A model generated the notes under the pieces. The model was not told the origin of the DNA. It was given only the letters and a program-made list of their open reading frames with translations, and ran no database searches. This document shows, piece after piece, positions 18,888 to 27,938 of a DNA stretch of 64,000 bases; the stretch's first letter is position 1; each line of letters starts with the position of its first letter. Source of the stretch: Bin5 sp965242905 (GTDB lineage Bacteria; Chloroflexota; Anaerolineae; Caldilineales; Caldilineaceae); contig CBDETM010000002.1 of NCBI GenBank assembly GCA_965242905.1, positions 3,596,001 to 3,660,000 on the forward strand. Direction: 5' to 3'. The position numbers and the translations under genes are program-made.

Positions 18888-19031
18888 TTTGACTGTTCTC
18901 CTTGACAGTTTCGACTTCGCGCCCGCCAGGGGCACACAATCTGAACTCTGCACAGCAAACGAATGCTCCGTCAACGCCAAGATCTTTTCTCTACGCCACC
19001 CCCTCATAGAATTCGGTATCCGCAGCAGCAG

Positions 19032-19364
19032 CTACGCCTTGAGATTGAGCGCGACGATCGCCCTCATGCTGGCGCCGTCCGGCAACCTGCCGCTCAGACG
19101 CAGCCAGTTGCCAAAGTGCGCCACCTTGCCAAACGCAACCTCCTCCTCGCTGAGCGTTAAAGCCGTCCCTTCATCACACCAGCGTATCCCGTCCGCTGAA
19201 ATCTGGACCTGAAGAGTAACACCTTCGAGGTTGCCTGTGCGCTCCAATATCCGCACGAAGAAGATCGCTTCGCCCGCCCAGCCGCATTCGTAAGGCTCCG
19301 TGGCGAAGCTGCCCCGCAATTCCTCACTGCGCTCCACAATGGCTGTATAACTCTCGCGCAGCAT
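19032..19364 (-). CDS. Unrecognised small protein (110 aa), probably beta-sandwich
   Basis: I do not recognise this family. The protein starts at ATG 19364 behind GGGGGAG, immediately after its upstream neighbour stops (TAG at 19367-19369). It alternates hydrophobic and polar residues as in beta strands: GEAIFFVRILERTG, VTLQVQISADGIRWCDEG and FGNWLRLSGRLPDGA. The pattern 'strand, S.DG..W, strand' resembles small carbohydrate-binding or accessory beta-sandwich domains. No signal peptide or membrane helix is present. Tight linkage to the next gene suggests the two products work together. Confidence 0.6.
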   Translation of the reverse strand: MLRESYTAIVERSEELRGSFATEPYECGWAGEAIFFVRILERTGNLEGVTLQVQISADGIRWCDEGTALTLSEEEVAFGKVAHFGNWLRLSGRLPDGASMRAIVALNLKA

Positions 19365-19366
19365 CG

Positions 19367-20227
19367 CTACCACTCCCCCGAAAGAAGAACCGAGTCGACA
19401 TAGAGGAATGCCCTCTTATCGACGTCGGTTTCAACCCAAAATGCGACATTGAGCATACAGTCCAGGTTGGGCATCGCAGGGATCATCATCGGCCCACTGC
19501 CGGTGACATCATGGACGCGATCGTTGCATTGCAGATGCGTAATCTGCCGGCTGGCAAGGTCCAGGTCCATGCGGAGATAATACCAGTTGAATTTAGTGGC
19601 GACCTCATTGTAGCACAATATCTGGCCTGAGTCAGGCACGTTTTCCCAGCCTGTCGGCGCCAGGTGAAAGTGGGAAACCGTCTCAGCCCTGCCGCCAATA
19701 TCATGAAAAGGTTCCCGCTCCCTCTTGAACTGCCAACTGCGCACCGGCTCGCCCTCTAGCGCATTCAGATAGCGCCAGTGCGGCATCCACCGGTACGCCT
19801 CATCCTGAAGGTCGAACAGAACACCCACCGCTCGCACGTCGTCCACCGAAAGTTGCAGTTCGCTCGCCTCCGGCTTGAACGTGAAGTACGCCTCCAGCCG
19901 CACTGGCCCTCGGTGTCGCCACGTTACCCGCTTGATCGACACACTAATGTCCCCCGCGCGGGCCCGCGTGGCCAGTTTCATCGAATACGTGCCCTGCATC
20001 GCCCCATGCGTCCCAGTATCCCAGTGCGTCCCACTGCTCAGCATCGGCGGCCGCATATCCGCGTACTGGGGCAGCATGCTGTCCAAACTGTCCTCGTAGT
20101 TCCCGATCAACTCAACCCAGCCCCGTAGCCCGCGGTTGAAGTCGTCATGATAGATAATGCGTGGCAGCGGATCAAACCGGCTCAGCATTGGATCCGCGTT
20201 CAGTATCGCTCTTGCTTGGTCTGCCAT
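19367..20227 (-). CDS. Unrecognised protein (286 aa), possible concanavalin-like fold
   Basis: I do not recognise this family. ATG 20227 follows AAAGGA and is preferred over a start 99 bases upstream that would overlap the PhyH gene. The sequence PRIIYHDDFNRGLRGWVELIGNYED is typical of the first strand of concanavalin-like/LamG domains, and GPVRLEAYFTFKPEASELQLSVDD fits later strands, so a jelly-roll fold is likely. It is rich in tryptophan and histidine. It lacks a signal peptide. It sits between a PhyH dioxygenase and the 110-residue protein in one gene run, so a role in sugar or polysaccharide metabolism is a reasonable guess. Confidence 0.6.
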   Translation of the reverse strand: MADQARAILNADPMLSRFDPLPRIIYHDDFNRGLRGWVELIGNYEDSLDSMLPQYADMRPPMLSSGTHWDTGTHGAMQGTYSMKLATRARAGDISVSIKRVTWRHRGPVRLEAYFTFKPEASELQLSVDDVRAVGVLFDLQDEAYRWMPHWRYLNALEGEPVRSWQFKREREPFHDIGGRAETVSHFHLAPTGWENVPDSGQILCYNEVATKFNWYYLRMDLDLASRQITHLQCNDRVHDVTGSGPMMIPAMPNLDCMLNVAFWVETDVDKRAFLYVDSVLLSGEW

Positions 20228-20252
20228 TGCAATCCTTTCCTTGGTCGTACCG

Positions 20253-21050
20253 CTATTTGAATCCCAACTCCACCAGCGTGCCCACCATGCCCTGGATACG
20301 CTGACTGTCGCTGTACAAAAACGCATCTTCGTACACTCGCGCCGACTGTGTATACTGCATGTTCTTCACGTGTTCCAGGTTTCCCTGGTAGACCCGCTTC
20401 AGAAACTCGATGTCCTTCTCTCTTGAAGGCTGCGCACCGAAATTCATCGTAAACATGCGCCGCCCCGTCCTGCCCCCGAACGCGGAATGCCACAGATTCT
20501 GGTTAAAGAAGACAACGTCGCCCGGCTCCGATTCGAGCGGAAAGCAAGGAAGGTCGCGACCGGCAGCGCCAAACACCGTCTCGTCCGGACTGTGCCGCTG
20601 ATGCCTGAGCGGGTCGAGCGCGGCGTGAAGCGGCAGCTGGTGCGATCCGGGGATCACCCGCAGGCACCCCGTTTCCTCTGTCACCGTATCCAGGTAAAGG
20701 GCGACCTTGATGCGCCCGTAGTCAAGAACCGAGCCGTCCGGATGCCAGCCGGTGTCGCCAACGTATAAGTTGCCGTCAGAGCGGATCCAGACGAAACCGG
20801 GTCCAAGCAGTTGTTCGAGCGGCCCGTAAATGCGATCATCCTCGGCCAGCGCGCTCAGCAGCGGCCTCTTCTCGATAAAGCCCAGCACCGCCTGCCGTTT
20901 TTCCCCGTCAAATGGTTTCCCCTGTCGGTCCTCCGTCAGCACCTCGTCGAACGCCTCGCTAATCTTCTCCATCTCGTTCGCGGAGAAGCACTGTCGCCGG
21001 ATGACGAAGCCGAATGTCTCAAAATGGGCGATCTGTTCCGCAGTTAACAT
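20253..21050 (-). CDS. PhyH (phytanoyl-CoA dioxygenase) family protein, copy 2
   Basis: This 265-residue protein is a non-haem Fe(II)/2-oxoglutarate oxygenase with the metal motif WHPDGS, the family segment GCLRVIPGSH and the distal histidine in NLWHSAFGGRTGRR, whose arginines bind 2-oxoglutarate. It resembles the copy at 691-1503 along its length (FETFGF, SDGNLYVGDT.WH.DG). It stands between an amidohydrolase and the jelly-roll-like protein, and 25 bases separate it from the latter. The substrate is unknown; a related genomic pairing with dehydrogenases suggests small hydroxylated metabolites. Confidence 0.88.
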   Translation of the reverse strand: MLTAEQIAHFETFGFVIRRQCFSANEMEKISEAFDEVLTEDRQGKPFDGEKRQAVLGFIEKRPLLSALAEDDRIYGPLEQLLGPGFVWIRSDGNLYVGDTGWHPDGSVLDYGRIKVALYLDTVTEETGCLRVIPGSHQLPLHAALDPLRHQRHSPDETVFGAAGRDLPCFPLESEPGDVVFFNQNLWHSAFGGRTGRRMFTMNFGAQPSREKDIEFLKRVYQGNLEHVKNMQYTQSARVYEDAFLYSDSQRIQGMVGTLVELGFK

Positions 21051-21182
21051 CTGGTGCCACTCCTTCCTGCTGCGCGGCAGCGTTTATTCTCAGTTACTGA
21101 ATCGGCCGCGGGCAAACTCTTGACCCTAAAGTGGAACCGCGTCATCCGACGGAATCGGATGGCTCCGTCGGTAGGTTATTCT

Positions 21183-22271
21183 TCACTGCAAATTGAACAT
21201 GCGAGCGGCGTTTCCACCCAGGATCAGCGCCTTTTCCTCTTCCGAAAGAAACGCACAATGCACGCGAATATAGTCGATCGCCTGCCTGTATGTACACCAG
21301 GAGCCGGAGCAATAGGGCATATCCGTCCCCCACATCAGCTTTTGAACGCCTATCTCCTCACACAGCTCCCTGATCTTTTCCTGGGCGCCAGGGAACGGGT
21401 ACTCCGGCCAGAACGCGCAGAACAGCACCTCAACATGCATGTTCGGCCGCTTGAGCAACGTCATCAGCTTATCGGGTATCTCATAGCGCTCCTCGCCGCG
21501 CCGCATACTGAACGTATCGATGCCATGCGTTAGCAAGGCTGGTATATCGGGATGTGCCTCAGCCCATCGGTCGAGTTCCGCCACGTGTTCCATGAACCCG
21601 CCAAGACGGTCGCGCTGGCGGCTGTGTAGATACCACCACACGGGGATTCCTAGCTCGCGCACCTTCTCCCATAGCGGCTCGAACTTGGCGTCGTCTAGGT
21701 GGTCGGCATAGTTGCTCAGCGCAAACGGCTCGACGCTGAAATAGAGGCCCATAAGACCGTGTTCGCAGACCGCCTGCTCCAGCCGTTCATGTTCCGCCGG
21801 GCTGTCCGCCTCCCATTCCCGCACCTGCGCCAGCCCAATGAAACGGTTGGGAAAGCGCCGCATCTGCTCACCATAGTACTCGTTCAACGCACCGTAAATG
21901 TGGTCGTGCTGGAGAACACCCATGTCCACGCCCACCAGGTCCATCTCCCCGATCATGCGCTCGGGCGGCGCCTCACAGTTGATCAGGCTTGGCGGATAGG
22001 CCTGTGTATAGTAATCGACACCGTCAACCGTGATCTCCGCGCGGCCGAAGTCGGCCATGCGAAAACTGACCTCCGGCATCTCGTTGATGTCGTCCGAGTC
22101 CCACTGCAGGAACGGCTCGGGCACCGGCTCGTCATCGGTTTTGCGGCGAAAGCGGCTACTGTCGCGCATGTGGCACTGCCAGAACTTCATCCGCAGTGGC
22201 TGCAGCGGGTCCTCTTCAACGGTTGCTCTGCCGAGCGGCGGAAAAATGTGAAAATGTGCGTCGATGATCAC
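21183..22271 (-). CDS. Amidohydrolase-2 family metal-dependent hydrolase
   Basis: This 362-residue TIM-barrel enzyme opens with the metal-binding MIIDAHFHIFP, has a mid-protein histidine in LLTHGIDTF, and ends with WGTDMPY and ILGGNAARMF, all marks of the amidohydrolase-2 family (decarboxylases and lactone or amide hydrolases). Translation probably starts at GTG 22271 behind AGGGAA. It follows the sugar permeases in the same direction with a short spacer. The exact reaction cannot be told; hydrolysis or decarboxylation of a sugar-acid-like product would suit the setting. Confidence 0.85.
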   Translation of the reverse strand: MIIDAHFHIFPPLGRATVEEDPLQPLRMKFWQCHMRDSSRFRRKTDDEPVPEPFLQWDSDDINEMPEVSFRMADFGRAEITVDGVDYYTQAYPPSLINCEAPPERMIGEMDLVGVDMGVLQHDHIYGALNEYYGEQMRRFPNRFIGLAQVREWEADSPAEHERLEQAVCEHGLMGLYFSVEPFALSNYADHLDDAKFEPLWEKVRELGIPVWWYLHSRQRDRLGGFMEHVAELDRWAEAHPDIPALLTHGIDTFSMRRGEERYEIPDKLMTLLKRPNMHVEVLFCAFWPEYPFPGAQEKIRELCEEIGVQKLMWGTDMPYCSGSWCTYRQAIDYIRVHCAFLSEEEKALILGGNAARMFNLQ

Positions 22272-22319
22272 GGTTGTTTTCCCTATCCTGAATTCTTGGA
22301 AGGTACGGGTCGAAAATCG

Positions 22320-23246
22320 CTAACCCTTCATTCCACTCACGACCACACCCTGGATGAAGTGCCGCTGCGCAAAAAAGAAGACCATGACGGGCGGTAAAGC
22401 GATCAGCGTTGAAACGGCCATGATCGCCACCCACGGGACGTAGTGCATCGATCCCGCGCCGTGCGCAGTCTGCACCCAGGTTGTCAGGGCGACGGCCAAC
22501 GGCTGTGTCTCGAAACGGTTCAGATAGATAAGCGGCTCAAAGAAGGAGTTCCACTGGCTCATAAAAGTAAAGATTGCCATTGTGCCCAGCGCCGGTTTCG
22601 ACAGTGGCAGGATGATGCGCCAGAAAACCGAAAACGTGCCGCAACCATCAATGCGAGCCGCGTCGTCGTAGTCCAACGGAATCGTCAGGAAGAACTGCCG
22701 CAGCAGAAAGATGTAGAAGGCGCCGCCCCCAAAGAAACTGGGCACGATCAGCGGCTTGAACGAGTCCAGCCACTTCAGCTCCCGAAACAGCAGATACTGC
22801 GGGATCAGCGTCACGTGCGACGGAATCATCATCGTGCTCAGCACCAGGATGAAGAGCGCCGTGCGCCCGGGAAAGCGCACACGCGCGAAGCCGTAGGCAA
22901 CCAGGCTCGCACTCAGCACAGTCCCCACCAGTACCCACACAACAATTATCATCGTGTTTATGGTGGAACGAACGAAGGGGAATTCGGTCAGCCCCATTAC
23001 GTAGTTGCTCCACTGGATCGGATTGGGGATGAAACTTGGCGGGATAGCAAAGGCGTCGGTCTCGGTCTTCAGCGAACTGGAGACCAGCCAGATAAAGGGG
23101 ACAGCCAGCATAAAGCCGACGGCGAGCAACAATAGGTATATCAAGGCCTGACCGGCAACCTGTTTTCCGCTCGCGCTCTGCAGCCAGCCGGAACTCCAAC
23201 CGCCGGTCTGTCCATTCTCCGAGTCTACTCGCGCCTTTATGGTCAT
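22320..23246 (-). CDS. Sugar ABC importer permease, MalG-like (cassette 1)
   Basis: The 308-residue protein has about six membrane helices after a 30-residue polar leader and the MalG-type EAA loop YDDAARIDGCGTFSVFWRIILPLSKPALG. It ends QGVVVSGMKG, the usual MalG C-terminus. It pairs with the permease at 23343-24296 and the binding protein at 25317-26714. No ATPase gene is in this cassette, so it must borrow one. Confidence 0.92.
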   Translation of the reverse strand: MTIKARVDSENGQTGGWSSGWLQSASGKQVAGQALIYLLLLAVGFMLAVPFIWLVSSSLKTETDAFAIPPSFIPNPIQWSNYVMGLTEFPFVRSTINTMIIVVWVLVGTVLSASLVAYGFARVRFPGRTALFILVLSTMMIPSHVTLIPQYLLFRELKWLDSFKPLIVPSFFGGGAFYIFLLRQFFLTIPLDYDDAARIDGCGTFSVFWRIILPLSKPALGTMAIFTFMSQWNSFFEPLIYLNRFETQPLAVALTTWVQTAHGAGSMHYVPWVAIMAVSTLIALPPVMVFFFAQRHFIQGVVVSGMKG

Positions 23247-23342
23247 CGTCGTCGCGCCCTAACCATTTGTAAGCCCCAAACTATCGGTCTCAAGATCTCT
23301 AAAGTCGTCGCCGACCAGCGCCAGACCACTGAGAAAGAGAGA

Positions 23343-24296
23343 CTATTTGACCGCCCCTTCGTAGTAAACATACCGTCCCGAAACGCGCAGAGAAATGAGT
23401 GTCAGGACAAAAATGATAGCGAAAAGAACCCAGGCCAGGCCGGCCGCATAACCCATCTTGAGGTAGTTCCAGGCATTCTGATAGAGATAGAGAATGTAGA
23501 ACAGCGAAGCGTCAGCCGGGCCGCCCTCGGTAATGACGTAGGCCCCGGTGAACACCTGAAAAGTACCGATCATTCCGGTCAGAAACGTGAAGAATATGAC
23601 AGGCGAAGTCATTGGCAGGGTTACATTGCGGAACTTCGCCCACACGCCCGCCCCGTCAAGCATCGCGGCTTCGTAAAGCACCGTCGGCACGCCCTGCAAG
23701 CCTGCAAGATAGAGGATCATGTTACCCCCCAACCCCCACAGACTCATGATGATGAAGCTGGGAATCACCCACTCACGCGAAGCAAACCATTGCGGCCCTT
23801 CGATGTCAATGCTGGCCAGAAAGTTGTTGACCAGGCCGATCTCTGGGTTGAGGATCCATGCAAACAGATAGGAGGAGGCGATAGCCGGCGTAACCACCGG
23901 CAGGTAGAATACAGTGCGAAAGAAGCCAACCCCCTTCACCGCCTGGTTGAGCAGCAGTGCCAGCAAATAGCCGCCAACTGTGCCCAGCGGGACCAGGAGG
24001 ACCGTGTAGATCACCGTCACCTTGAGCGACTGCCAGAACAAGGGATCGCCGCTCACCATCTTTGTGTAGTTGTCCAGGCCGATAAAGCGGGGGGGATCGA
24101 GGATCGTGTAGCGGCTGAAGGAGAGCACGAAGGAGGCGATGATGGGGAAGGCAGTGAAAACGATGAAGCCCAGCACCCAGGGTGCGATGCAGATGTAGCC
24201 GTCAATCGCCTCGCGCAGGCGCAGTCGGGACATCCGCCTTCTGCGTCCGTTGCTGGCGGCCGGCGTGGCTACGCCCACGGCTGCGCCTCCATCCAT
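23343..24296 (-). CDS. Sugar ABC importer permease, MalF-like (cassette 1)
   Basis: This permease has a basic leader (RRRRMSRLRLREAIDGY) before the first helix ICIAPWVLGFIVFTAFPIIASF, and the EAA loop YEAAMLDGAGVWAKFRNVTLPMTSPVI. Its family length is about 300. The start is uncertain: ATG 24296 and ATG 24233 are both possible, and a GTG at 24320 would overlap the upstream epimerase gene by 52 bases. ATG 24233 avoids any overlap, but I see no strong ribosome site for it. It forms the channel with the MalG-like partner downstream. Confidence 0.88.
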   Translation of the reverse strand: MDGGAAVGVATPAASNGRRRRMSRLRLREAIDGYICIAPWVLGFIVFTAFPIIASFVLSFSRYTILDPPRFIGLDNYTKMVSGDPLFWQSLKVTVIYTVLLVPLGTVGGYLLALLLNQAVKGVGFFRTVFYLPVVTPAIASSYLFAWILNPEIGLVNNFLASIDIEGPQWFASREWVIPSFIIMSLWGLGGNMILYLAGLQGVPTVLYEAAMLDGAGVWAKFRNVTLPMTSPVIFFTFLTGMIGTFQVFTGAYVITEGGPADASLFYILYLYQNAWNYLKMGYAAGLAWVLFAIIFVLTLISLRVSGRYVYYEGAVK

Positions 24297-25198
24297 TCCC
24301 GAAACTCGCTCTCCCGCCACGTGTAACGGGGCTCATATCCCAGCAGCTTGCGCGCCTTCGCTGTCGAGACAAAACTGTCAAAGCCGGCCAGCTGGTGCCG
24401 CAGAGACACATCGCTATAATGTCGGCCGGCTAGGGTCGGTGTCTCCTCCAGCGAGCAGGTATCCGCCCCGTTTATCAGGAAGACCTCGTGTCCAATCGCC
24501 TCGTTTTCCAAAGCCATCCTGAACGCACGCGCCGCATCGCGTGCGTCGGTCACCGTCCACACGTTGGAGCGGCCCAGGTCGGAATCAACAATGTAGCGGC
24601 GGTATCCTGCCCACTGCTCTTCCACTGTGCGGTCCCGGCTCCAGCCCGACCGTACCGCGACCTCCGCCCCTGCCCTGTCCAGATACCAGTTGTGGTTGAT
24701 GCGCAGGCTGATGGTCTGAATGCCGTAGGCCTCCGTGAACCGTTTACACGTGATCTCGTTGATCAGTTTGCTGATTCCGTATTCGTTGCGCGGCTCGGCC
24801 GGGTGCTCCTCGTCGATTGGAAAGTAGCGCGGCCGCGTGTCGCTCCGTCTGTAGTCCGTGTTCATCGCCTCCTTGGATGAGCCAAAAATGACCTTCCGTG
24901 CCCCCGCGCCCACCGCGGCCTCCAGAACGGTATAGGTGCCCCTGTCGTTGACATACATCAGGCCTTCCGGCGTCGTGATCCCCGGCCCCGGAACCGCCGC
25001 CAAATGGACGATGGCCTCGTGACCCCCGGATGCTTCCCGCATCCTTTCCAAATCGGTGATGTCACCGTCGATATGCCGGACCGGCTCGACGAACGGGGCG
25101 GTTTGGCTGTAGTTTGACACCATGTGGCCAGCCGCCAGGAGTTCACGTAGCACGTACCCTCCGATTTTGCCGCTGCCGCCGGTAACCAGAACATTCAT
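24269..25198 (-). CDS. NAD(P)-dependent epimerase/dehydratase-family protein
   Basis: This 309-residue extended short-chain dehydrogenase begins MNVLVTGGSGKIGGYVLREL, with the GxxGxxG nucleotide site at residues 7-13, and has the catalytic YGISK motif (YxxxK) plus FGSSKEAMN, the usual serine region. It probably oxidises or epimerises a sugar or uronate. It lies inside the sugar-transport cassette, between the binding protein and the permeases, and overlaps the permease start region. The exact substrate is unknown; uronate or hexose dehydrogenases of this family are plausible. Confidence 0.85.
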   Translation of the reverse strand: MNVLVTGGSGKIGGYVLRELLAAGHMVSNYSQTAPFVEPVRHIDGDITDLERMREASGGHEAIVHLAAVPGPGITTPEGLMYVNDRGTYTVLEAAVGAGARKVIFGSSKEAMNTDYRRSDTRPRYFPIDEEHPAEPRNEYGISKLINEITCKRFTEAYGIQTISLRINHNWYLDRAGAEVAVRSGWSRDRTVEEQWAGYRRYIVDSDLGRSNVWTVTDARDAARAFRMALENEAIGHEVFLINGADTCSLEETPTLAGRHYSDVSLRHQLAGFDSFVSTAKARKLLGYEPRYTWRESEFREWMEAQPWA

Positions 25199-25264
25199 CT
25201 GAAGTTTAGGCCGCTCGCGTCCAGTGCATGCGCATCCAGCGCGCGCGGTCAGAGAGGGGTGTGT

Positions 25265-25293
25265 CCGGTGGCTGGCGACTCGCCGGCCACCGG
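25265..25293 (-). terminator. Stem-loop behind a binding-protein gene
   Basis: A hairpin with an 8-bp outer stem (CCGGTGGC with GCCACCGG), one mismatch, a 4-bp inner stem (GGCG with CGCC) and a 3-base loop lies 24 bases after the stop of the binding-protein gene and before the epimerase gene. There is no U-run, so it more likely stabilises the upstream message or limits read-through. Confidence 0.6.
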
Positions 25294-25316
25294 GAAACAG
25301 TCAATGCCGCCTGTAG

Positions 25317-26714
25317 CTATCCCTCTGCCAGGGCCGCGTCGATCTCTACCTTGGCGTCTGACATGGCCTGCTGCATCGACTTCTCGCCCAGGAAGACCTT
25401 GTCATATTCGCGCCGCACCGTATCGGAGAAGAACCTCGCCTTCCTCCCGTACCATCTGGGCATCCAGAGCACGTTCTCCGCGGCCGATGGATGCGTGGTA
25501 AAGCGCTCGTCCCGGCTTAGGAAGACCTCGTAGAAGCGCCGCATCCATCCTTCCGGCAGAGCCGGTAGTTTATCGATAGCCTTCCGCATATCGTACCCGG
25601 TGAGATTGATATTGGGCGTAATCCAGTCGCTGATCGCTTCACTGGTAGTGGCCCAGATGGCGAATGTGGCGGACGCGTCTGTATTCTCGCTCCCACTCCA
25701 CACGCCCCAGGAGTTCGTGCCCATCATCTGGACGCGGTGCTCCCGCCAGGGAACCGGCATGAACAAGAGTCCGAATGCCTCCTGGTTCACACGCTGATCT
25801 CCAACGCCCGGGTGTCTGATCGAGCAGAAAGCTTTGCCCGAATTAAACAGACCGCCCTGAACCGCCTGGGCCTCGGCTGGCGTTGGTGCAACCTTGTCCA
25901 CCAGCGTCAGATCGATGTAGTCCTGCAGCGCTTGTACCGACTCCTCCGAGTCGATCAACGCCTCGGTCTCATTGTAACCCCACAGGTCGTCCAATGCTTG
26001 GGCGCCGTTGCTATACATGAAATAGAGCGAAGTGGCGCCAAATCGCGCGGTGCTGTTGGCAAGTCCCCACTGTTCCACTTCACCATCAGAGTTGACCTTC
26101 GTCGTCGCCTTCAGCAACTCGACCAGATCGTCCCAGCGCCATTCGTCGTAGTTCGCGGCCGGTCCGTCGTCGCCCCAATCGGGCAGATCGATTCCCTCCT
26201 GCTCGGCCAGCGTTCTGTTCACCACCAGCTGCCAGTTAGGGCAGTAGACCTGGGAGAGGGAGTAGATCTTCCCGTCATTTCCGCACTGCATCCACGGATC
26301 CGCGTCCCATTTGCTGTTGTCCACGTCGTGTGCGTCCAGGGAGTCATCTAGTGGCAGAAGCACCTTGAACCATTCTCCCTGCCAGTAGCTGTCGACCATG
26401 ACGACATCTGGCGCCACTCCGCCCACCATCTGCGTCAGCAGCTTGGTCGAGTATTCGCCCCACGGCGTCGACTCGCTGATTGCAGTGATCTCTGGGTGCG
26501 CCTCGCCTATACCGTCACGAATTGGATCCCAGAAACCGCCGTGCCAGTGGCTGAAACGAATTTCGACCGACTCCATCGATGGAGCCGCAGCCTCCTCCTC
26601 CGCCATTTCCGCTGCCGGCACAGCCGGTTGACAAGCTGCTGCCACAATGCCTGCAGATCCGGCTGCCGAAGCCCACAGAAAATCCCGCCGGCTCATTCTT
26701 CGCTTTGCTGTCAT
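25317..26714 (-). CDS. Sugar ABC importer substrate-binding lipoprotein (cassette 1)
   Basis: This 465-residue protein starts MTAKRRMSRRDFLWASAAGS, a twin-arginine leader, with a lipobox VAAAC, so it should be exported folded and lipid-anchored. AAAGGAG lies 7 bases before ATG 26714. The body matches family-1 sugar-binding proteins: EIRFSHWHGGFWDPIRDGIGE near the start and GVWSGSENTDASATFAIWATTSEA later. It serves the permeases at 22320-24296. The sugar is unknown. Confidence 0.9.
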   Translation of the reverse strand: MTAKRRMSRRDFLWASAAGSAGIVAAACQPAVPAAEMAEEEAAAPSMESVEIRFSHWHGGFWDPIRDGIGEAHPEITAISESTPWGEYSTKLLTQMVGGVAPDVVMVDSYWQGEWFKVLLPLDDSLDAHDVDNSKWDADPWMQCGNDGKIYSLSQVYCPNWQLVVNRTLAEQEGIDLPDWGDDGPAANYDEWRWDDLVELLKATTKVNSDGEVEQWGLANSTARFGATSLYFMYSNGAQALDDLWGYNETEALIDSEESVQALQDYIDLTLVDKVAPTPAEAQAVQGGLFNSGKAFCSIRHPGVGDQRVNQEAFGLLFMPVPWREHRVQMMGTNSWGVWSGSENTDASATFAIWATTSEAISDWITPNINLTGYDMRKAIDKLPALPEGWMRRFYEVFLSRDERFTTHPSAAENVLWMPRWYGRKARFFSDTVRREYDKVFLGEKSMQQAMSDAKVEIDAALAEG

Positions 26715-27064
26715 CGACTTTCTCCTTTGTTGGAAAACTGCGATTTCTTCACTCGCTTGTCTTTGCAGCAGCCCGACGTCAGGCTACCTCCATGGATTAC
26801 TGCCGTTCAAGCCTCGCAACTACCTTCTAGGATTGAACTCTCCGACGATGTAAGACATATCTCGGAAACAGGACCTGGAAGCGTCAAAAACTGATCTGAC
26901 CGTCCCCGCCGTGGGCACAAGCATCCTGTGCCTGTGGTCAATCTGGCCCCTTGCAAAAGATGGATTTTCTCTTGGTATAGTACGCAACCCTCGTCATCCA
27001 CCTGTTCGGCGTCGGGAGAATGCCCTGTTTCCACAAGCATCCTCACTCAATTGATCCGACAGTC
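26715..27064. other. Intergenic region, 350 bp
   Basis: This gap precedes the binding-protein gene of cassette 1 and probably carries its promoter on the minus strand. A TTGACG hexamer is present near 26882-26887, but I see no well-spaced matching -10 hexamer. No gene, clear hairpin or repeat was found. Confidence 0.4.
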
Positions 27065-27913
27065 CTACCCCTTGATCGCACCCATCGTCAGGCCGCCCGC
27101 CAGGAAACGCTGGACCACCAGAGCAAGCAGCAGCACAGGAAGCGTAACGACCGTGGCCGCCGCACACAACGCGCCCCAATTCACCTGGCCGTACGTGAGA
27201 AAGTTATATACGGCCAGCGGCAGCGTCATCGTCTTCGAGCCGCCCAGAATCAGCACAAAGATGAAGTTGTTCCACGAGGAGATGAAGCTGAGGATCGCCA
27301 CCGCCGTGATGCCTGGCAGGCTGAGCGGGATCATGACGCGGATCATCGTGCCCAATTGTGAACAGCCATCAATCAGCGCCGCGTCCAGAAGCTCGCTCGG
27401 CACATCCTCGAAGAAACCGATCATGACCCACATGATCAGCGGCAGCACCGTCAGAATGTGGGTGATCACGATTCCTGCGTGCGTGTCCAGCAGTCCCAGT
27501 CGCTTGTAAACGATGAAGAGGGGAACGAGAAAAGTGATCCCGGGCAGCATGCGCACCACCAGCAGAGCCAGCGCCAGCCCGTCCTGCTTGTACTTGGCTA
27601 TACTGTAGGCGGCCGGCAGCCCCACCACGAGCGACAGCCCCACAGAGCTTACCGCAATCGTCAGGCTGTTGAACAGGTACCTTGCAAACGGATTACGTGC
27701 GAAGACCTCGCCATAGTGGGCCAGCGTCGGTGTGAAGAACCACACCGGTGGGTCGCTCACGATCAGCAGGTTCGGCTTGAAAGAGGAGACGAACATCCAG
27801 ACGAAAATAAACAAAAAGAAGACCAGAAAGATCGACAGGATGATCCAGAACAGTGAGTCCTGTATCCGCCTCGTCTTCCTCATTCCCATTGGCCTGAGAG
27901 AAAGTCTGTTCAT
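27065..27913 (-). CDS. Sugar ABC importer permease, MalG-like (cassette 2)
   Basis: This 282-residue protein has the first helix SLFWIILSIFLVFFLFIFVW, then about five more, the EAA loop LLDAALIDGCSQLGTMIRVMIPLSLPGIT and the tail LAGGLTMGAIKG. The ATG at 27913 is used; internal ATGs 24-30 bases later are possible. It pairs with the permease at 27939-28952, 25 bases upstream. No ATPase is encoded nearby. Confidence 0.92.
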   Translation of the reverse strand: MNRLSLRPMGMRKTRRIQDSLFWIILSIFLVFFLFIFVWMFVSSFKPNLLIVSDPPVWFFTPTLAHYGEVFARNPFARYLFNSLTIAVSSVGLSLVVGLPAAYSIAKYKQDGLALALLVVRMLPGITFLVPLFIVYKRLGLLDTHAGIVITHILTVLPLIMWVMIGFFEDVPSELLDAALIDGCSQLGTMIRVMIPLSLPGITAVAILSFISSWNNFIFVLILGGSKTMTLPLAVYNFLTYGQVNWGALCAAATVVTLPVLLLALVVQRFLAGGLTMGAIKG

Positions 27914-27938
27914 GTGATCTGCTCGGTAGCTTGGCGGC

